Of a DNA stretch of 64,000 nucleotides, positions 33,900 through 42,066 are shown one piece after another. Each line of letters starts with the position of its first letter. Within the stretch, counting starts at the first letter, position 1. This stretch comes from Streptomyces sp. MH60. Its GTDB lineage: Bacteria; Actinomycetota; Actinomycetes; Streptomycetales; Streptomycetaceae. The notes beneath the pieces are model-generated. The model searched no databases and was not told where the DNA came from. It was given only the letters and a program-made list of their open reading frames with translations. The DNA lies in the NCBI RefSeq assembly GCF_002939385.1, contig NZ_MULI01000038.1:1-64000 (forward strand). Direction: 5' to 3'. The position numbers were made by a program, and so were the translations under genes.

Positions 33900-34733
33900 G
33901 TGAGCAGCAAGGTCCCCCCGATCATCCTGAACAACGGCGTCGAGATGCCCCAGCTGGGCTTCGGCGTCTGGCAGGTGCCGGACGACGAGGCCGAGACGGC
34001 GGTCGCCCAGGCGCTGGAGGCCGGGTACCGCAGCATCGACACAGCGGCGATCTACGGCAATGAAGAGGGCACCGGCAGGGCGATCGCCTCCTCCGGGCTG
34101 GCCCGCGAGGATCTCTTCGTCACCACCAAGCTCTGGAACAGCGACCAGGGGTACGACTCCACCCTCCGCGCCTTCGACACCTCGATGGCGAAGCTCGGTC
34201 TGGAGTACCTCGACCTCTACCTGATCCACTGGCCCGTGCCGGCCAAGGAGAGGTACGTCGACACCTACCAGGCGTTCGAGAAGCTCCTGGCCGACGGACG
34301 GGTCCGCGCCATCGGCGTGTCCAACTTCCTGCCGGAGCACCTGGAGCGGCTGACCGCCGAGACCTCCGTGATCCCGGCCGTCAACCAGATCGAGCTGCAC
34401 CCCCACCTCCAGCAGCACGCCGCCCGCGAGGTGCACGCGGAGCAGGGCATCGCCACCGAGGCCTGGTCGCCGCTCGGCTCCGGCAAGGGCATCCTGGACA
34501 TCCCGGCGATCGTCGCGATCGCCCAGAAGCACGGGCGCACCCCGGCCCAGGTCGTACTGCGCTGGCACCTCCAGCTGGGCAACGTGGTGATTCCGAAGTC
34601 CGTGACGCCGTCCCGGATCAAGGAGAACATCGACGTGTTCGACTTCACCCTGGACACCGAGGACCTCGCGGCGATCAGCGCGCTGAACGAGGACCGGCGT
34701 CTCGGCTCGGACCCGGCGGACGTCAACTCCTGA
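33900..34733 (+). CDS. aldo/keto reductase (2,5-diketogluconate reductase-like)
   Basis: A 277-residue NADPH-dependent TIM-barrel reductase of the AKR superfamily. The catalytic tetrad is visible as D47, Y52 (SIDTAAIYGNE), K77 (FVTTKLWNSD) and H110 (LYLIHWPV). VRAIGVSNFLPEHLERL, VNQIELHPHLQQ and the cofactor motif VVIPKSVTPSRIKENIDVFDFTL complete the fold. Translation starts at GTG 33900 after GAAGGA. It reduces aldehydes or keto-sugars; AKR5-type enzymes of this class act on diketogluconate or methylglyoxal. It is probably monocistronic, with a strong terminator right behind it. Confidence 0.93.
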   Translation: MSSKVPPIILNNGVEMPQLGFGVWQVPDDEAETAVAQALEAGYRSIDTAAIYGNEEGTGRAIASSGLAREDLFVTTKLWNSDQGYDSTLRAFDTSMAKLGLEYLDLYLIHWPVPAKERYVDTYQAFEKLLADGRVRAIGVSNFLPEHLERLTAETSVIPAVNQIELHPHLQQHAAREVHAEQGIATEAWSPLGSGKGILDIPAIVAIAQKHGRTPAQVVLRWHLQLGNVVIPKSVTPSRIKENIDVFDFTLDTEDLAAISALNEDRRLGSDPADVNS

Positions 34734-34743
34734 GCGGTGCCGC

Positions 34744-34794
34744 ACACGGAAGAGGGGCCCGGCCTCGCTCGCGGGCCGGGCCCCTCTTCCGTGT
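34744..34794. terminator. very stable bidirectional terminator
   Basis: A perfect 21-bp stem (34744-34764 with 34774-34794, arms beginning ACACGGAAGAGGGG) and a 9-base loop between the convergent aldo-keto reductase and SDR genes. The A-rich/T-rich stem foot could act in both directions. Confidence 0.85.
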
Positions 34795-34804
34795 CCCGCA
34801 TGTG

Positions 34805-35506
34805 TCAGTTGGGCTGTCCCAACGGCCGTACGACCACGGTGTTGACGTCGACCCCGGCGGGCTGGGTCATGGCCCAGACGACCGAGTCGGCGATCTGGTC
34901 GGCGGTGAGCAGTTCGCCGGGCGGCAGACCGCCGGTGGCGTCCCAGAACGGGGTCTCCACCCGGCCGGGCGCGATCAGGGTCACGCCCACGCCCCACTGC
35001 GTCACCTCGCGCCGGGTGTTCTCGGCGAGGCCGGTCACCGCCCACTTGGTGGCGCCGTAGATGTTGCCCGGCGTGTTCACGAAGCCGGCGACGCTGCCCA
35101 CCAGCACGATCCGCCCGCGGGTCTCCTTGAGCGCGTCGATGGACGCCCTGATCAGCAGGGCCGGGCCCAGCACGTTGGTCAGCACCATCTCGGTCCAGCC
35201 CGCGGGGTCGCCCTCGGCGACCGAGTCGTGGGTGGCGAAACCAGCGTTGGCGACGACCGTGTCGAGACGGCCGAACTCCTTCAGCGTGGCCTCGACCGCG
35301 GAGACCACCTGGTCGTGCTCGGCGGCACTGCCCCGGATCGTCAGCAGGCCCGCCGGGTCACCCAGCTCCGCGCTGAACGCCCGCAGCCTCGCCTCCCCGC
35401 GCCCCGTGACGGCCACCCGCTGCCCGGCGTCCAGCAGGCGCCGGGCGACAGCGGCTCCGATGCCGCTGCCGCCTCCGGTGATGAGCGTGACCGGTGTGTC
35501 GGTCAT
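34805..35506 (-). CDS. short-chain dehydrogenase/reductase (SDR)
   Basis: A 233-residue classical SDR. The NAD(P) motif TLITGGGSGIGAAVARRL starts at residue 6. NAGFAT is the NAG variant, IVLVGSVAGFVNTPGNIYGATK holds the catalytic Ser and YxxxK, and LIAPGRVETPFWD follows. The ATG at 35506 follows GGGGG. It uses NADP or NAD to oxidise or reduce an alcohol/ketone; the TGR basic residue after the second strand (AVTGRGEARL) favours NADP. The 3' end abuts the strong hairpin terminator. Confidence 0.9.
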   Translation of the reverse strand: MTDTPVTLITGGGSGIGAAVARRLLDAGQRVAVTGRGEARLRAFSAELGDPAGLLTIRGSAAEHDQVVSAVEATLKEFGRLDTVVANAGFATHDSVAEGDPAGWTEMVLTNVLGPALLIRASIDALKETRGRIVLVGSVAGFVNTPGNIYGATKWAVTGLAENTRREVTQWGVGVTLIAPGRVETPFWDATGGLPPGELLTADQIADSVVWAMTQPAGVDVNTVVVRPLGQPN

Positions 35507-35590
35507 GAGTCCCCCTGTGTCTGTCGGTGCTTCCCTCACGGACAGCGGGGAGTCCATCACTTGGAGTGCTCTCGAAGTCAAGCCCCGGCC

Positions 35591-36508
35591 TCAGACCGGC
35601 CGGACCGCCGTGTACACGGTGTGCGCCACCAGCACGAACACGTCCTGACGCCGGTGCACGCCCGCCTCGTCGGCGGGGTCGAGCAGCCGGTCCAGGGCGG
35701 CGCGGTCCTCGGCGTCGAGACGCTCGCCGATCCGCTCGCGCAGCCGGGACAGTGACGTGGTGACGTAGTCGCGGGCGGCGTCGGAGAGGGGCGCGGGCAG
35801 GTCGAGGAGGAAGCTGCGGGTGCCGGTGTGCTTCAGTCCCGCGGCGGTCAGCATCGCGGGCCAGTCCTCGGTCTCGGCCACGGAGTCCGGCAGGTCCGCG
35901 CGCATCTCGGCGAACACGTCCTCCTCCACGGCGCGGATCCTGGCCTGGAGCCCGGGACGCCCGATCCCGATGTCGCGGGGCAGGAAGCGGGCGGGCAGTC
36001 CGCCCTCCAGGATCGCCAGGGTGCCGCCGGGTGCGAGGTGCCCGCCGAGAGCGGCGAGGGCCGCCCGCTGGTCGGGCAGGTGGTGCAGGCTCTGGCTGGC
36101 CCACATCAGGTCGACGGGGTAGTCCAGCTCGGACAGTGCGCCGGGCAGGTCCCCGGCGAGGGTGCCGAAGCGGTCGGCGAACCCGAGGCGTCCGGCACGG
36201 GCACGGGCCCGTTCGAGCAGCGGTCCGGTGCCGTCGGCGGCGACGACGCGGGCGCCGGGGAAGGTCTCGGCGAACAGGCAGGAGACGACGCCGGGGCCGC
36301 TGCCGACGTCGACGACCAGTCCGGGTTCGGTCACCTCCCGGGCCAGCCAGTCCAAAGCCTGCCGGTACAACGGCGTGTACAGCTCGGCCTGCGCCTCCAG
36401 GTGCGGGGCCATCTCGGCCCAGTCGAGGTCGGCGTGGTCGTGGGTGTGTCCGTGCGCGTGCCCGTGGGCGGGGCCGTGGGTGTCGTGGTGATGGTGGTCG
36501 TGCGCCAT
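35591..36508 (-). CDS. class I SAM-dependent methyltransferase with His-rich N-terminus
   Basis: A 305-residue methyltransferase. The SAM site is VVDVGSGPGVVSCLFAE (motif I), VVAADGTGPLLERARARA (motif II) and DLMWASQSLHHLPDQRAAL. The first 25 residues contain 12 histidines alternating with Asp, Gly and Ala (starting MAHDHHHHDTHG), a pattern known from metal chaperones (HypB, SlyD, ZIP/CDF loops) but unusual on a methyltransferase. The start at 36508 has GGGAGG 10 bases upstream. The extension may bind Ni, Zn or Cu, either for storage or for metal-dependent activity. The substrate is unknown, and no metallocentre gene is adjacent. Confidence 0.88.
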   Translation of the reverse strand: MAHDHHHHDTHGPAHGHAHGHTHDHADLDWAEMAPHLEAQAELYTPLYRQALDWLAREVTEPGLVVDVGSGPGVVSCLFAETFPGARVVAADGTGPLLERARARAGRLGFADRFGTLAGDLPGALSELDYPVDLMWASQSLHHLPDQRAALAALGGHLAPGGTLAILEGGLPARFLPRDIGIGRPGLQARIRAVEEDVFAEMRADLPDSVAETEDWPAMLTAAGLKHTGTRSFLLDLPAPLSDAARDYVTTSLSRLRERIGERLDAEDRAALDRLLDPADEAGVHRRQDVFVLVAHTVYTAVRPV

Positions 36509-36563
36509 GCCGGTCAGCCTCCCGTTCGTGGTGCCGTCAGGGTGCGACGACTCACCGGGCGGG

Positions 36564-36599
36564 GGCAACAGATGTTGCCGCTCCCGCAAAAAAGGGGAG
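36564..36599 (-). terminator. weak double hairpin downstream of the GH6 gene
   Basis: GGCAAC-agat-GTTGCC (36564-36579) and CTCCC/GGGAG around an A6 run (36581-36599) lie in the 160-base gap after the cellulase stop. They may form its terminator; the stems are short compared with others in the window. Confidence 0.3.
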
Positions 36600-36668
36600 G
36601 CCACCGGGGCCCGGCCCGCAAGGACCGGACCCCGACGGCTCACCCGCGCGGTGGGCGCGGGAATCCGC

Positions 36669-38405
36669 TCACGACAGGGGCGGGTAGGCGTTCTTCATGA
36701 GCTCCTGGAACTGCGCGGAGAACCACTTCCCGGAGAGCGGGGCGTCCGGGAGGGCACCGGACATGCTGTTGCCGTTGCGCGCGTTACCGGTGTACGTCGG
36801 GTCGCACATCCGGTCGAATCCCTTGCCCTCGTCGTTCGGGATCTCCTTGCTCGCGCCGTCCGACTCACCCGGCGGCTTCATCCACACGTAGGCGTCGATG
36901 CCCGGCTCGGGGTTGGCCTTGGGCCGTTCACCGAGACCCGCCCCGGACTGGTTGCACCAGTTGCCGAGGTGGATGCGGCGGTCGTAGCGGCCGCCGTTGA
37001 CGTAGGTGTCGACGTTCGTCGTGGCGCCGGGACCGGTGGGCCGCTGGGTGCCGCCCCAGCCGTTGCGGGAGGTGTCGATCAGCATGCCGATCTTCGAGTC
37101 GAAGCCGATCGAGACCAGCTTGTCGCGCATGGCCTGGGCGTAGGACAGCTCGTCGGTGTAGCGGTTCCAGTCGACCCACTTGGACTGGCGCACGGACGTG
37201 CCGTTCACACTGTCCGTGATCTTGAAGTTGTCCTCCTTCAGCGCGCTGTAGTTGGCGGTGTTGACGATGAAGCCCTGGACGTCGTCGACGGTCGCACCCT
37301 CGGTGGTGGCCGCCGTCTTGAACATGTCGGCCGAGGCACCGAAGTTGTCGTCCCAGCCGAGCCAGCCGTGGTGGCCGGCGTCGATGTAGTTGTAGACGTT
37401 GCCGATGTCACCGAGCTTGTTCAGGGCGTAACCGACGCCCTTCTGGTAGTTGCCGTTGGCCTTCATCACGTCGCAGTTGGGCGTGGCGGTCGGCCGGCCC
37501 GAGACGTTGGTGACGAGGTTGGGCAGCGAGTCGATCTCGACCGTGGTGACGATCCGGAGGTCCGCGTACTTCGAGTCCGAGAGGATCTCGGCGATCGGGT
37601 CGATGTACTCGGTCTTGTACCGGTCGATCTCGGTCGGGCCCAGTTCGCCGTTGGAGGCGAGGGCGGAGCAGTCACGTCCCGGCAGGTTGTAGATGACGAG
37701 CTGGATGTACAGGTCGTCGGAGCCCTTCTGCCTCAGCGCCTCGTCGAGGTGGTCGCGCAGGCCCATGCCGCCGTTGGCGCCCTCGATGGCCGCGATCCGG
37801 TCCAGCCAGACACCGGTGGGCTGGTTGGCGATCCGGCTGCCGCCGGGTTCGGCCGCCGCCTTCTCGGACCACTCCGGGTTCACGTATCCCTTGGCGCCGG
37901 CGTAGGGGTTGTCCACCCGGTCGGACGGACCGGTGGGGTCGGTCGGGTCCGTGGGGTCGGTCGGGTCGGTGGGGTCGGTGGGCCCGCCGTCCACGTTGCA
38001 GGTCACGCCGTTGAGGGTGAAGGTGGCCGGGACGGCGTTGCTGCCGCTGTAGGTGGCCTGGAAGCCGAAGCTCGCCGATCCGCCGGTGGACAGGGTGCCG
38101 TTGTAGGACTCGTTGCTCGCGGTGACGGCGGCACCGCTCTGACTGACCTTCGCGTTCCAGCCGTTGGTGACCTTCTGGCTGCCGGCGTAGGTCCATCCCA
38201 GCGACCAGCTGGACGTGGCGGCACCGTTGTTGGTGACGGTCACGGCAGCGGTGAATCCGCTTCCCCAGTCGTTCTGCACCTTGTAGTCGACGGTGCAGGC
38301 GGCGGCCGCGGCTCCGGCGCTCGCGGAATGGGCGGCCAGTGCCGTGCCGGAGGCGCCGGCGACCAGCGTCAGGGCGGCGAGCATCGCGGTTCTGGTACGG
38401 GTCAT
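36669..38405 (-). CDS. secreted cellobiohydrolase, GH6 with N-terminal CBM2
   Basis: A 578-residue extracellular cellulase. A Sec signal peptide spans about 1-35 (AMLAALTLVAGASGTALA). CBM2 spans about 37-135 (CTVDYKVQNDWGSGF, SWSLGWTYAGSQKVTNGWNA). A (PTD)n linker spans about 137-157, and the GH6 catalytic domain covers about 160-578. NLPGRDCSALASNGE and TVEIDSLPNLVTNV carry the conserved aspartates, the second being the proton donor region. Extra loop segments DAGHHGWLGWDDNF and ALPDAPLSGKWFSAQFQ resemble exo-acting Cel6B, so a non-reducing-end cellobiohydrolase is likely. It is divergent from the GH48 gene, with a CebR-like box in its promoter region. Confidence 0.95.
   Translation of the reverse strand: MTRTRTAMLAALTLVAGASGTALAAHSASAGAAAAACTVDYKVQNDWGSGFTAAVTVTNNGAATSSWSLGWTYAGSQKVTNGWNAKVSQSGAAVTASNESYNGTLSTGGSASFGFQATYSGSNAVPATFTLNGVTCNVDGGPTDPTDPTDPTDPTDPTGPSDRVDNPYAGAKGYVNPEWSEKAAAEPGGSRIANQPTGVWLDRIAAIEGANGGMGLRDHLDEALRQKGSDDLYIQLVIYNLPGRDCSALASNGELGPTEIDRYKTEYIDPIAEILSDSKYADLRIVTTVEIDSLPNLVTNVSGRPTATPNCDVMKANGNYQKGVGYALNKLGDIGNVYNYIDAGHHGWLGWDDNFGASADMFKTAATTEGATVDDVQGFIVNTANYSALKEDNFKITDSVNGTSVRQSKWVDWNRYTDELSYAQAMRDKLVSIGFDSKIGMLIDTSRNGWGGTQRPTGPGATTNVDTYVNGGRYDRRIHLGNWCNQSGAGLGERPKANPEPGIDAYVWMKPPGESDGASKEIPNDEGKGFDRMCDPTYTGNARNGNSMSGALPDAPLSGKWFSAQFQELMKNAYPPLS
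37927..37983 (-). repeat. tandem Pro-Thr-Asp linker repeat
   Basis: Nine-base units encoding PTD are repeated five to six times, joining CBM2 and GH6. Such linkers are flexible and often O-glycosylated, and their copy number varies between strains. Confidence 0.7.
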
Positions 38406-38511
38406 GAGTGCGGGTTCCTTCTTTCGTGGGGGTGCGGCTGTCGTCCTGGGACGCGCTCGCATCGGCGCGGCCCGCTGCCGATCGGCATGGGGGTGCCGTG
38501 GTGATCGGAGG

Positions 38512-38658
38512 TCAGGAACGGCCCGCGGGCACGGCGGAGCGGCCCGAGGGGTGAGCGAACCGGCGCACCGGCCGGCAGGGCGTCGGACAGGTAGCGGCCA
38601 CGGCTGCGGCAACGGCTAAAAGTCCTGAACGCGGAGGGTGGAACGGGGGGTGGCGCAT
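38512..38658 (-). CDS. candidate 48-aa leader ORF with a TTA codon upstream of the GH6 gene
   Basis: An ATG at 38658 has AAGGAG 6 bases upstream, one of the best ribosome binding sites in the window. It opens a 48-codon frame (MRHPPFHPPRSG, then the hydrophobic LLAVAAAVAAT, then a basic Arg/Pro tail) that stops 107 bases before the GH6 start. Codon 14 is TTA (38617-38619), the rare leucine codon read by the bldA tRNA in Streptomyces. The ORF lies downstream of the degenerate CebR box and the presumed GH6 promoter, thus inside the 5' leader. No homologue is recognised. It may be a regulatory upstream ORF, a small membrane peptide, or chance. Confidence 0.4.
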   Translation of the reverse strand: MRHPPFHPPRSGLLAVAAAVAATCPTPCRPVRRFAHPSGRSAVPAGRS

Positions 38659-38706
38659 GAGCGACTCCTTGCAGTTCGGACGCGCCGTGACGGACGCGTC
38701 GACTGA

Positions 38707-38720
38707 TGGAACCGCTCCCA
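38707..38720. promoter_or_regulatory. degenerate CebR-type operator on the GH6 side
   Basis: TGGAACCGCTCCCA differs from the CebR consensus TGGGAGCGCTCCCA at two positions, both in one half-site. It sits just downstream of the presumed GH6 -10. Confidence 0.6.
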
Positions 38721-38848
38721 CTGGTGCAGCGAAGGTAGCGCCAAGTGACGGCAAAGAACAGAGGAGTTACCGACTTTCTCCGCGCCGGACCCGTCGAATC
38801 TTTTCGACTCTCCACACATCTTGACCGCACCAGGCGCCCTCCCCACTA

Positions 38849-38862
38849 TGGGAGCGCTCCCA
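38849..38862. promoter_or_regulatory. perfect CebR operator before the GH48 gene
   Basis: TGGGAGCGCTCCCA is an exact 14-bp palindrome matching the operator of the cellobiose-responsive LacI-type repressor CebR known in Streptomyces and Thermobifida (CelR). It overlaps the end of the putative -10 and lies 66 bases before the start, so repression is relieved by cello-oligosaccharides. The repressor gene is not in this window. Confidence 0.85.
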
Positions 38863-38927
38863 CTGGTTCAAGGCTTGTTGCTCCTCCCCCACTCCCCCGC
38901 CCCGAGCCGCAAGGAGGAACCAGCACC

Positions 38928-41849
38928 ATGCACTCAGGACACAGACCCAGACGCCGCACCGCGCGGCGCTGGTGGACCGCCGCGCTGGCGGCGTTCGCAC
39001 TTCCCCTCACGATGCTGGGCACAGGTTCGACTCCGGCCCAGGCGGCCGCACTGCGGTGCAGCGTGGACTACAAGACCAACGACTGGGGCGCCGGCTTCAC
39101 CGCGGAGCTGACGCTGACCAACCACGGCACGGACGCCATCGACGGCTGGACGCTGACGTACTCCTACGCGGGCAACCAGAAGCTCACGAACGGCTGGAAC
39201 GGCGCCTGGTCCCAGTCCGGCCGGAACGTCACCGTGAAGAACGCCTCGTACAACACGCGGATCGCCGCCGGGGCCGCCGTCTCCACCGGCGGGCAGTTCA
39301 CGTACAGCGGCAGCAATGCCGCGCCGACCGGCTTCGCGGTCAACGGCACCTCCTGCACCGGCGCGCACCAGCCGCCGATCACCGTGCTGACCAGCCCCGG
39401 GGCGGGCGCCGTGTACTCGCAGGGCGAGGCGGTGCCGCTGGCGGCCACGGCGGCCGCGGCCGACGGCGCCACCATCAGCAAGGTGGAGTTCTACGACGAC
39501 ACCAAGCTGCTGGGCACCGACACCAGCTCGCCCTACACGTACTCGGCCACGGGCTTGACCGTGGGCAGTCATTCCCTGGTGGCGAAGGCCTACGACAGCA
39601 TGGGCGCCTCCGCGGACTCGACCCCGGTCGGCGTCACGGTGGCCGCCGGACCGACCGTGGTCGCCTCGCCGAGCCAACTGGGCGTCCAGCAGGGCGAGTC
39701 GGGGACGTACGAGGTCAAGCTGTCTGAGCAGCCGACGGCGAACGTGACCGTCACGACCTCCCGCGCGAGCGGCAACACGGGCCTGACGCTGACCGGCGGG
39801 GCGCGCCTCACCTTCACCCCGTCGAACTGGGACACCGCCCAGCGGGTGACCGTCTCGGCGGACACCTCCGGCAGCGGGTCGGCGGTCTTCGAGTCGACGG
39901 CCCCCGGCCACGGCAAGGCCGCGGTCACCGTGACCCAGCTGGCCGCGGCGAAGGACTACGACGCCCGCTTCCTGGAGCTGTACGGCAAGATCACCGACCC
40001 GGCGAACGGCTACTTCTCGCCCGAGGGCATCCCGTACCACTCGGTGGAGACCCTCATCGTCGAGGCGCCGGACCACGGCCACGAGACCACGTCGGAGGCG
40101 TACAGCTACCTGCTGTGGCTCCAGGCCATGTACGGCAAGGTGACCGGCGACTGGACGAAGTTCAACAACGCCTGGGAGATCATGGAGACGTACATGATCC
40201 CCACCCACGCCGACCAGCCGACCAACTCCTCCTACAACGCCTCGAAGCCGGCGACCTACGCGCCCGAGCTGGACACGCCGAACGAGTACCCGGCGCCGCT
40301 GGACGGCTCCGTGCCGGTCGGCGCGGACCCGATCGCCGGTGAGCTGAAGTCGGCGTACGGCACGGACGACGTCTACGGCATGCACTGGCTCCAGGACGTC
40401 GACAACACCTACGGCTACGGCAACTCGCCCGGCAAGTGCGAGGCGGGCCCCTCCGACACCGGCCCGTCCTACATCAACACCTTCCAGCGCGGCGCGCAGG
40501 AGTCGGTGTGGGAGACGGTGCCGCAGCCGACCTGCGACGCGTTCAAGTACGGCGGGAAGAACGGCTACCTGGACCTGTTCACCGGTGACGCCTCCTACGC
40601 GAAGCAGTGGAAGTTCACCAACGCCCCGGACGCCGACGCGCGCGCCGTGCAGGCCGCGTACTGGGCGGACATCTGGGCCGGTGAGCAGGGCAGGAGCGGC
40701 GAGATCTCCGCGACCCTCGACAAGGCCGCGAAGATGGGCGACTACCTGCGCTACGCCATGTTCGACAAGTACTTCAAGAAGATCGGCAACTGCGTCGGTC
40801 CGTCGAGCTGCCCGGCCGGCAGCGGCAAGGACTCGTCCCACTACCTGCTGTCCTGGTACTACGCCTGGGGCGGCGCGGTGGACACCTCGGCGGGCTGGGC
40901 CTGGCGCATCGGCTCCAGCCACACCCACGGCGGCTACCAGAACCCGCTGGCCGCCTACGCGCTGAGCACCGACGCCGACCTGAAGCCGAAGTCGGCGACG
41001 GGCCAGTCGGACTGGGCCAAGTCCCTGGACCGGCAGGTGGAGTTCTACCGCTGGCTGCAGTCCGACGAGGGTGCCATCGCGGGCGGCGCGACCAACAGCT
41101 GGGCGGGCCGGTACGCGACGCCGCCGGCCGGTACGCCGACCTTCTACGGCATGTACTACGACGAGAAGCCGGTGTACCACGACCCGCCGTCCAACCAGTG
41201 GTTCGGCTTCCAGGCGTGGTCCATGGAGCGGGTCGCCGAGTACTACCAGCAGAGCGGTGACGCCGACGCCAAGGCGGTCCTGGACAAGTGGGTCGACTGG
41301 GCGCTGTCGGAGACGACCGTCAACCCGGACGGCACCTTCCGGATCCCGTCCACGCTCCAGTGGTCGGGCCAGCCCGACACCTGGAACGCCTCGTCCCCGG
41401 GTGACAACGGCGGCCTGCACGTCACGGTCGCGGACTACACCAACGACGTCGGTGTGGCGGCGGCCTACGCCAAGACCCTGACGTACTACGCCGACCGCTC
41501 GGGCGACACCGAGGCGGCCTCGACCGCCAAGGCGCTGCTCGACGGCATGTGGGAGAACAACCAGGACGCGCTCGGCATCGCCGTCCCGGAGACCCGCGCC
41601 GACTACAACCGCTTCGACGACGGCGTCTACGTCCCGAGCGGCTGGAGCGGCACCATGCCGAACGGCGACACGGTCGACGCGTCGTCGACCTTCGCCTCGA
41701 TCCGCTCCTTCTACCAGGACGACCCGGCCTGGTCGAAGATCGAGAGCTACCTCAAGGGCGGTGCCGCGCCCACGTTCACGTACCACCGGTTCTGGGCCCA
41801 GGCGGACATAGCCCTCGCCATGGGTTCGTACGCGGAGCTACTGGAATAG
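38928..41849 (+). CDS. secreted exocellulase, GH48 with CBM2 and two Ig-like modules
   Basis: A 973-residue extracellular processive cellulase acting from reducing ends. The signal peptide has an RRRTARRWW start (Tat-like twin arginine followed by a hydrophobic core) and AQA near residue 40. CBM2 covers about 42-143. An Ig-like domain (about 147-238; VEFYDDTKLLGTD, YTYSATGLTVGSHSL) and a second beta-module (about 240-338; SPSQLGVQQGESGTYEVKL) follow. GH48 covers about 340-973, with VEAPDHGHETTSEAYSYLLWLQAMYG bearing the catalytic Glu and SWYYAWGG, GSSHTHGGYQNP and NQWFGFQAWSMERVAEYY further on. AAGGAGG lies 10 bases before the ATG. It is the usual partner of GH6 in actinobacterial cellulose breakdown. 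Confidence 0.96.
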   Translation: MHSGHRPRRRTARRWWTAALAAFALPLTMLGTGSTPAQAAALRCSVDYKTNDWGAGFTAELTLTNHGTDAIDGWTLTYSYAGNQKLTNGWNGAWSQSGRNVTVKNASYNTRIAAGAAVSTGGQFTYSGSNAAPTGFAVNGTSCTGAHQPPITVLTSPGAGAVYSQGEAVPLAATAAAADGATISKVEFYDDTKLLGTDTSSPYTYSATGLTVGSHSLVAKAYDSMGASADSTPVGVTVAAGPTVVASPSQLGVQQGESGTYEVKLSEQPTANVTVTTSRASGNTGLTLTGGARLTFTPSNWDTAQRVTVSADTSGSGSAVFESTAPGHGKAAVTVTQLAAAKDYDARFLELYGKITDPANGYFSPEGIPYHSVETLIVEAPDHGHETTSEAYSYLLWLQAMYGKVTGDWTKFNNAWEIMETYMIPTHADQPTNSSYNASKPATYAPELDTPNEYPAPLDGSVPVGADPIAGELKSAYGTDDVYGMHWLQDVDNTYGYGNSPGKCEAGPSDTGPSYINTFQRGAQESVWETVPQPTCDAFKYGGKNGYLDLFTGDASYAKQWKFTNAPDADARAVQAAYWADIWAGEQGRSGEISATLDKAAKMGDYLRYAMFDKYFKKIGNCVGPSSCPAGSGKDSSHYLLSWYYAWGGAVDTSAGWAWRIGSSHTHGGYQNPLAAYALSTDADLKPKSATGQSDWAKSLDRQVEFYRWLQSDEGAIAGGATNSWAGRYATPPAGTPTFYGMYYDEKPVYHDPPSNQWFGFQAWSMERVAEYYQQSGDADAKAVLDKWVDWALSETTVNPDGTFRIPSTLQWSGQPDTWNASSPGDNGGLHVTVADYTNDVGVAAAYAKTLTYYADRSGDTEAASTAKALLDGMWENNQDALGIAVPETRADYNRFDDGVYVPSGWSGTMPNGDTVDASSTFASIRSFYQDDPAWSKIESYLKGGAAPTFTYHRFWAQADIALAMGSYAELLE

Positions 41850-41850
41850 C

Positions 41851-41872
41851 CCCCGCGAAGCGCTCCGCGGGG
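41851..41872 (+). terminator. hairpin just after the GH48 stop
   Basis: CCCCGCG / CGCGGGG with an 8-base loop begins two bases after the stop codon at 41849. Confidence 0.5.
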
Positions 41873-41904
41873 TGCGCGGTTCTCTGGCTGCGGGCTGTGT
41901 GTGG

Positions 41905-41940
41905 CTGGCCGCGCAGTTCCCCGCGCCCCTGCGGGGCGCT
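41905..41940. repeat. Streptomyces interspersed repeat (GCGCAGTTCCCCGCGCCCCT type)
   Basis: The block contains GCGCAGTTCCCCGCGCCCCT followed by GCGGGGCGC, folding as GCGCCCC-tgc-GGGGCGC. From memory this palindromic element occurs hundreds of times between genes in Streptomyces chromosomes. Here it lies in the gap between GH48 and GH74, its usual kind of place. Confidence 0.65.
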
Positions 41941-41987
41941 TGACGGCTCCGCGTCATCGGTCTCGTCACCGGACGACGGGACCAACC

Positions 41988-42024
41988 GACCGGGCGGCCC
42001 CGACCACGCCGGGGCCGCCCGGTC
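41988..42024 (+). terminator. 14-bp stem hairpin before the GH74 gene
   Basis: GACCGGGCGGCCCC pairs perfectly with GGGGCCGCCCGGTC across a 9-base loop. It isolates GH74 from GH48 transcription. Confidence 0.65.
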
Positions 42025-42066
42025 CTCGCATGTGTTCTGTTCCTGACGGAAGGACGGTTCCCCACC

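Larger units (their letters stand above)
38406..38927. promoter_or_regulatory. 522-base divergent control region of GH6 and GH48 cellulase genes
   Basis: The longest stretch without a confirmed gene. From the GH6 side it holds a long leader containing the 48-codon ORF (38512-38658), a CebR-like box (38707-38720) and a possible minus-strand -10, TACCTT (38732-38737). On the GH48 side, TTGACC (38821-38826) and CACTAT (38844-38849) are 17 bases apart, followed by a perfect CebR box. I see no other gene here. Confidence 0.6.

Noticed and set aside
37927..37983. Short tandem repeats resembling a CRISPR or microsatellite array
   Set aside because: They encode the Pro-Thr-Asp linker between CBM2 and GH6; there are no spacers.
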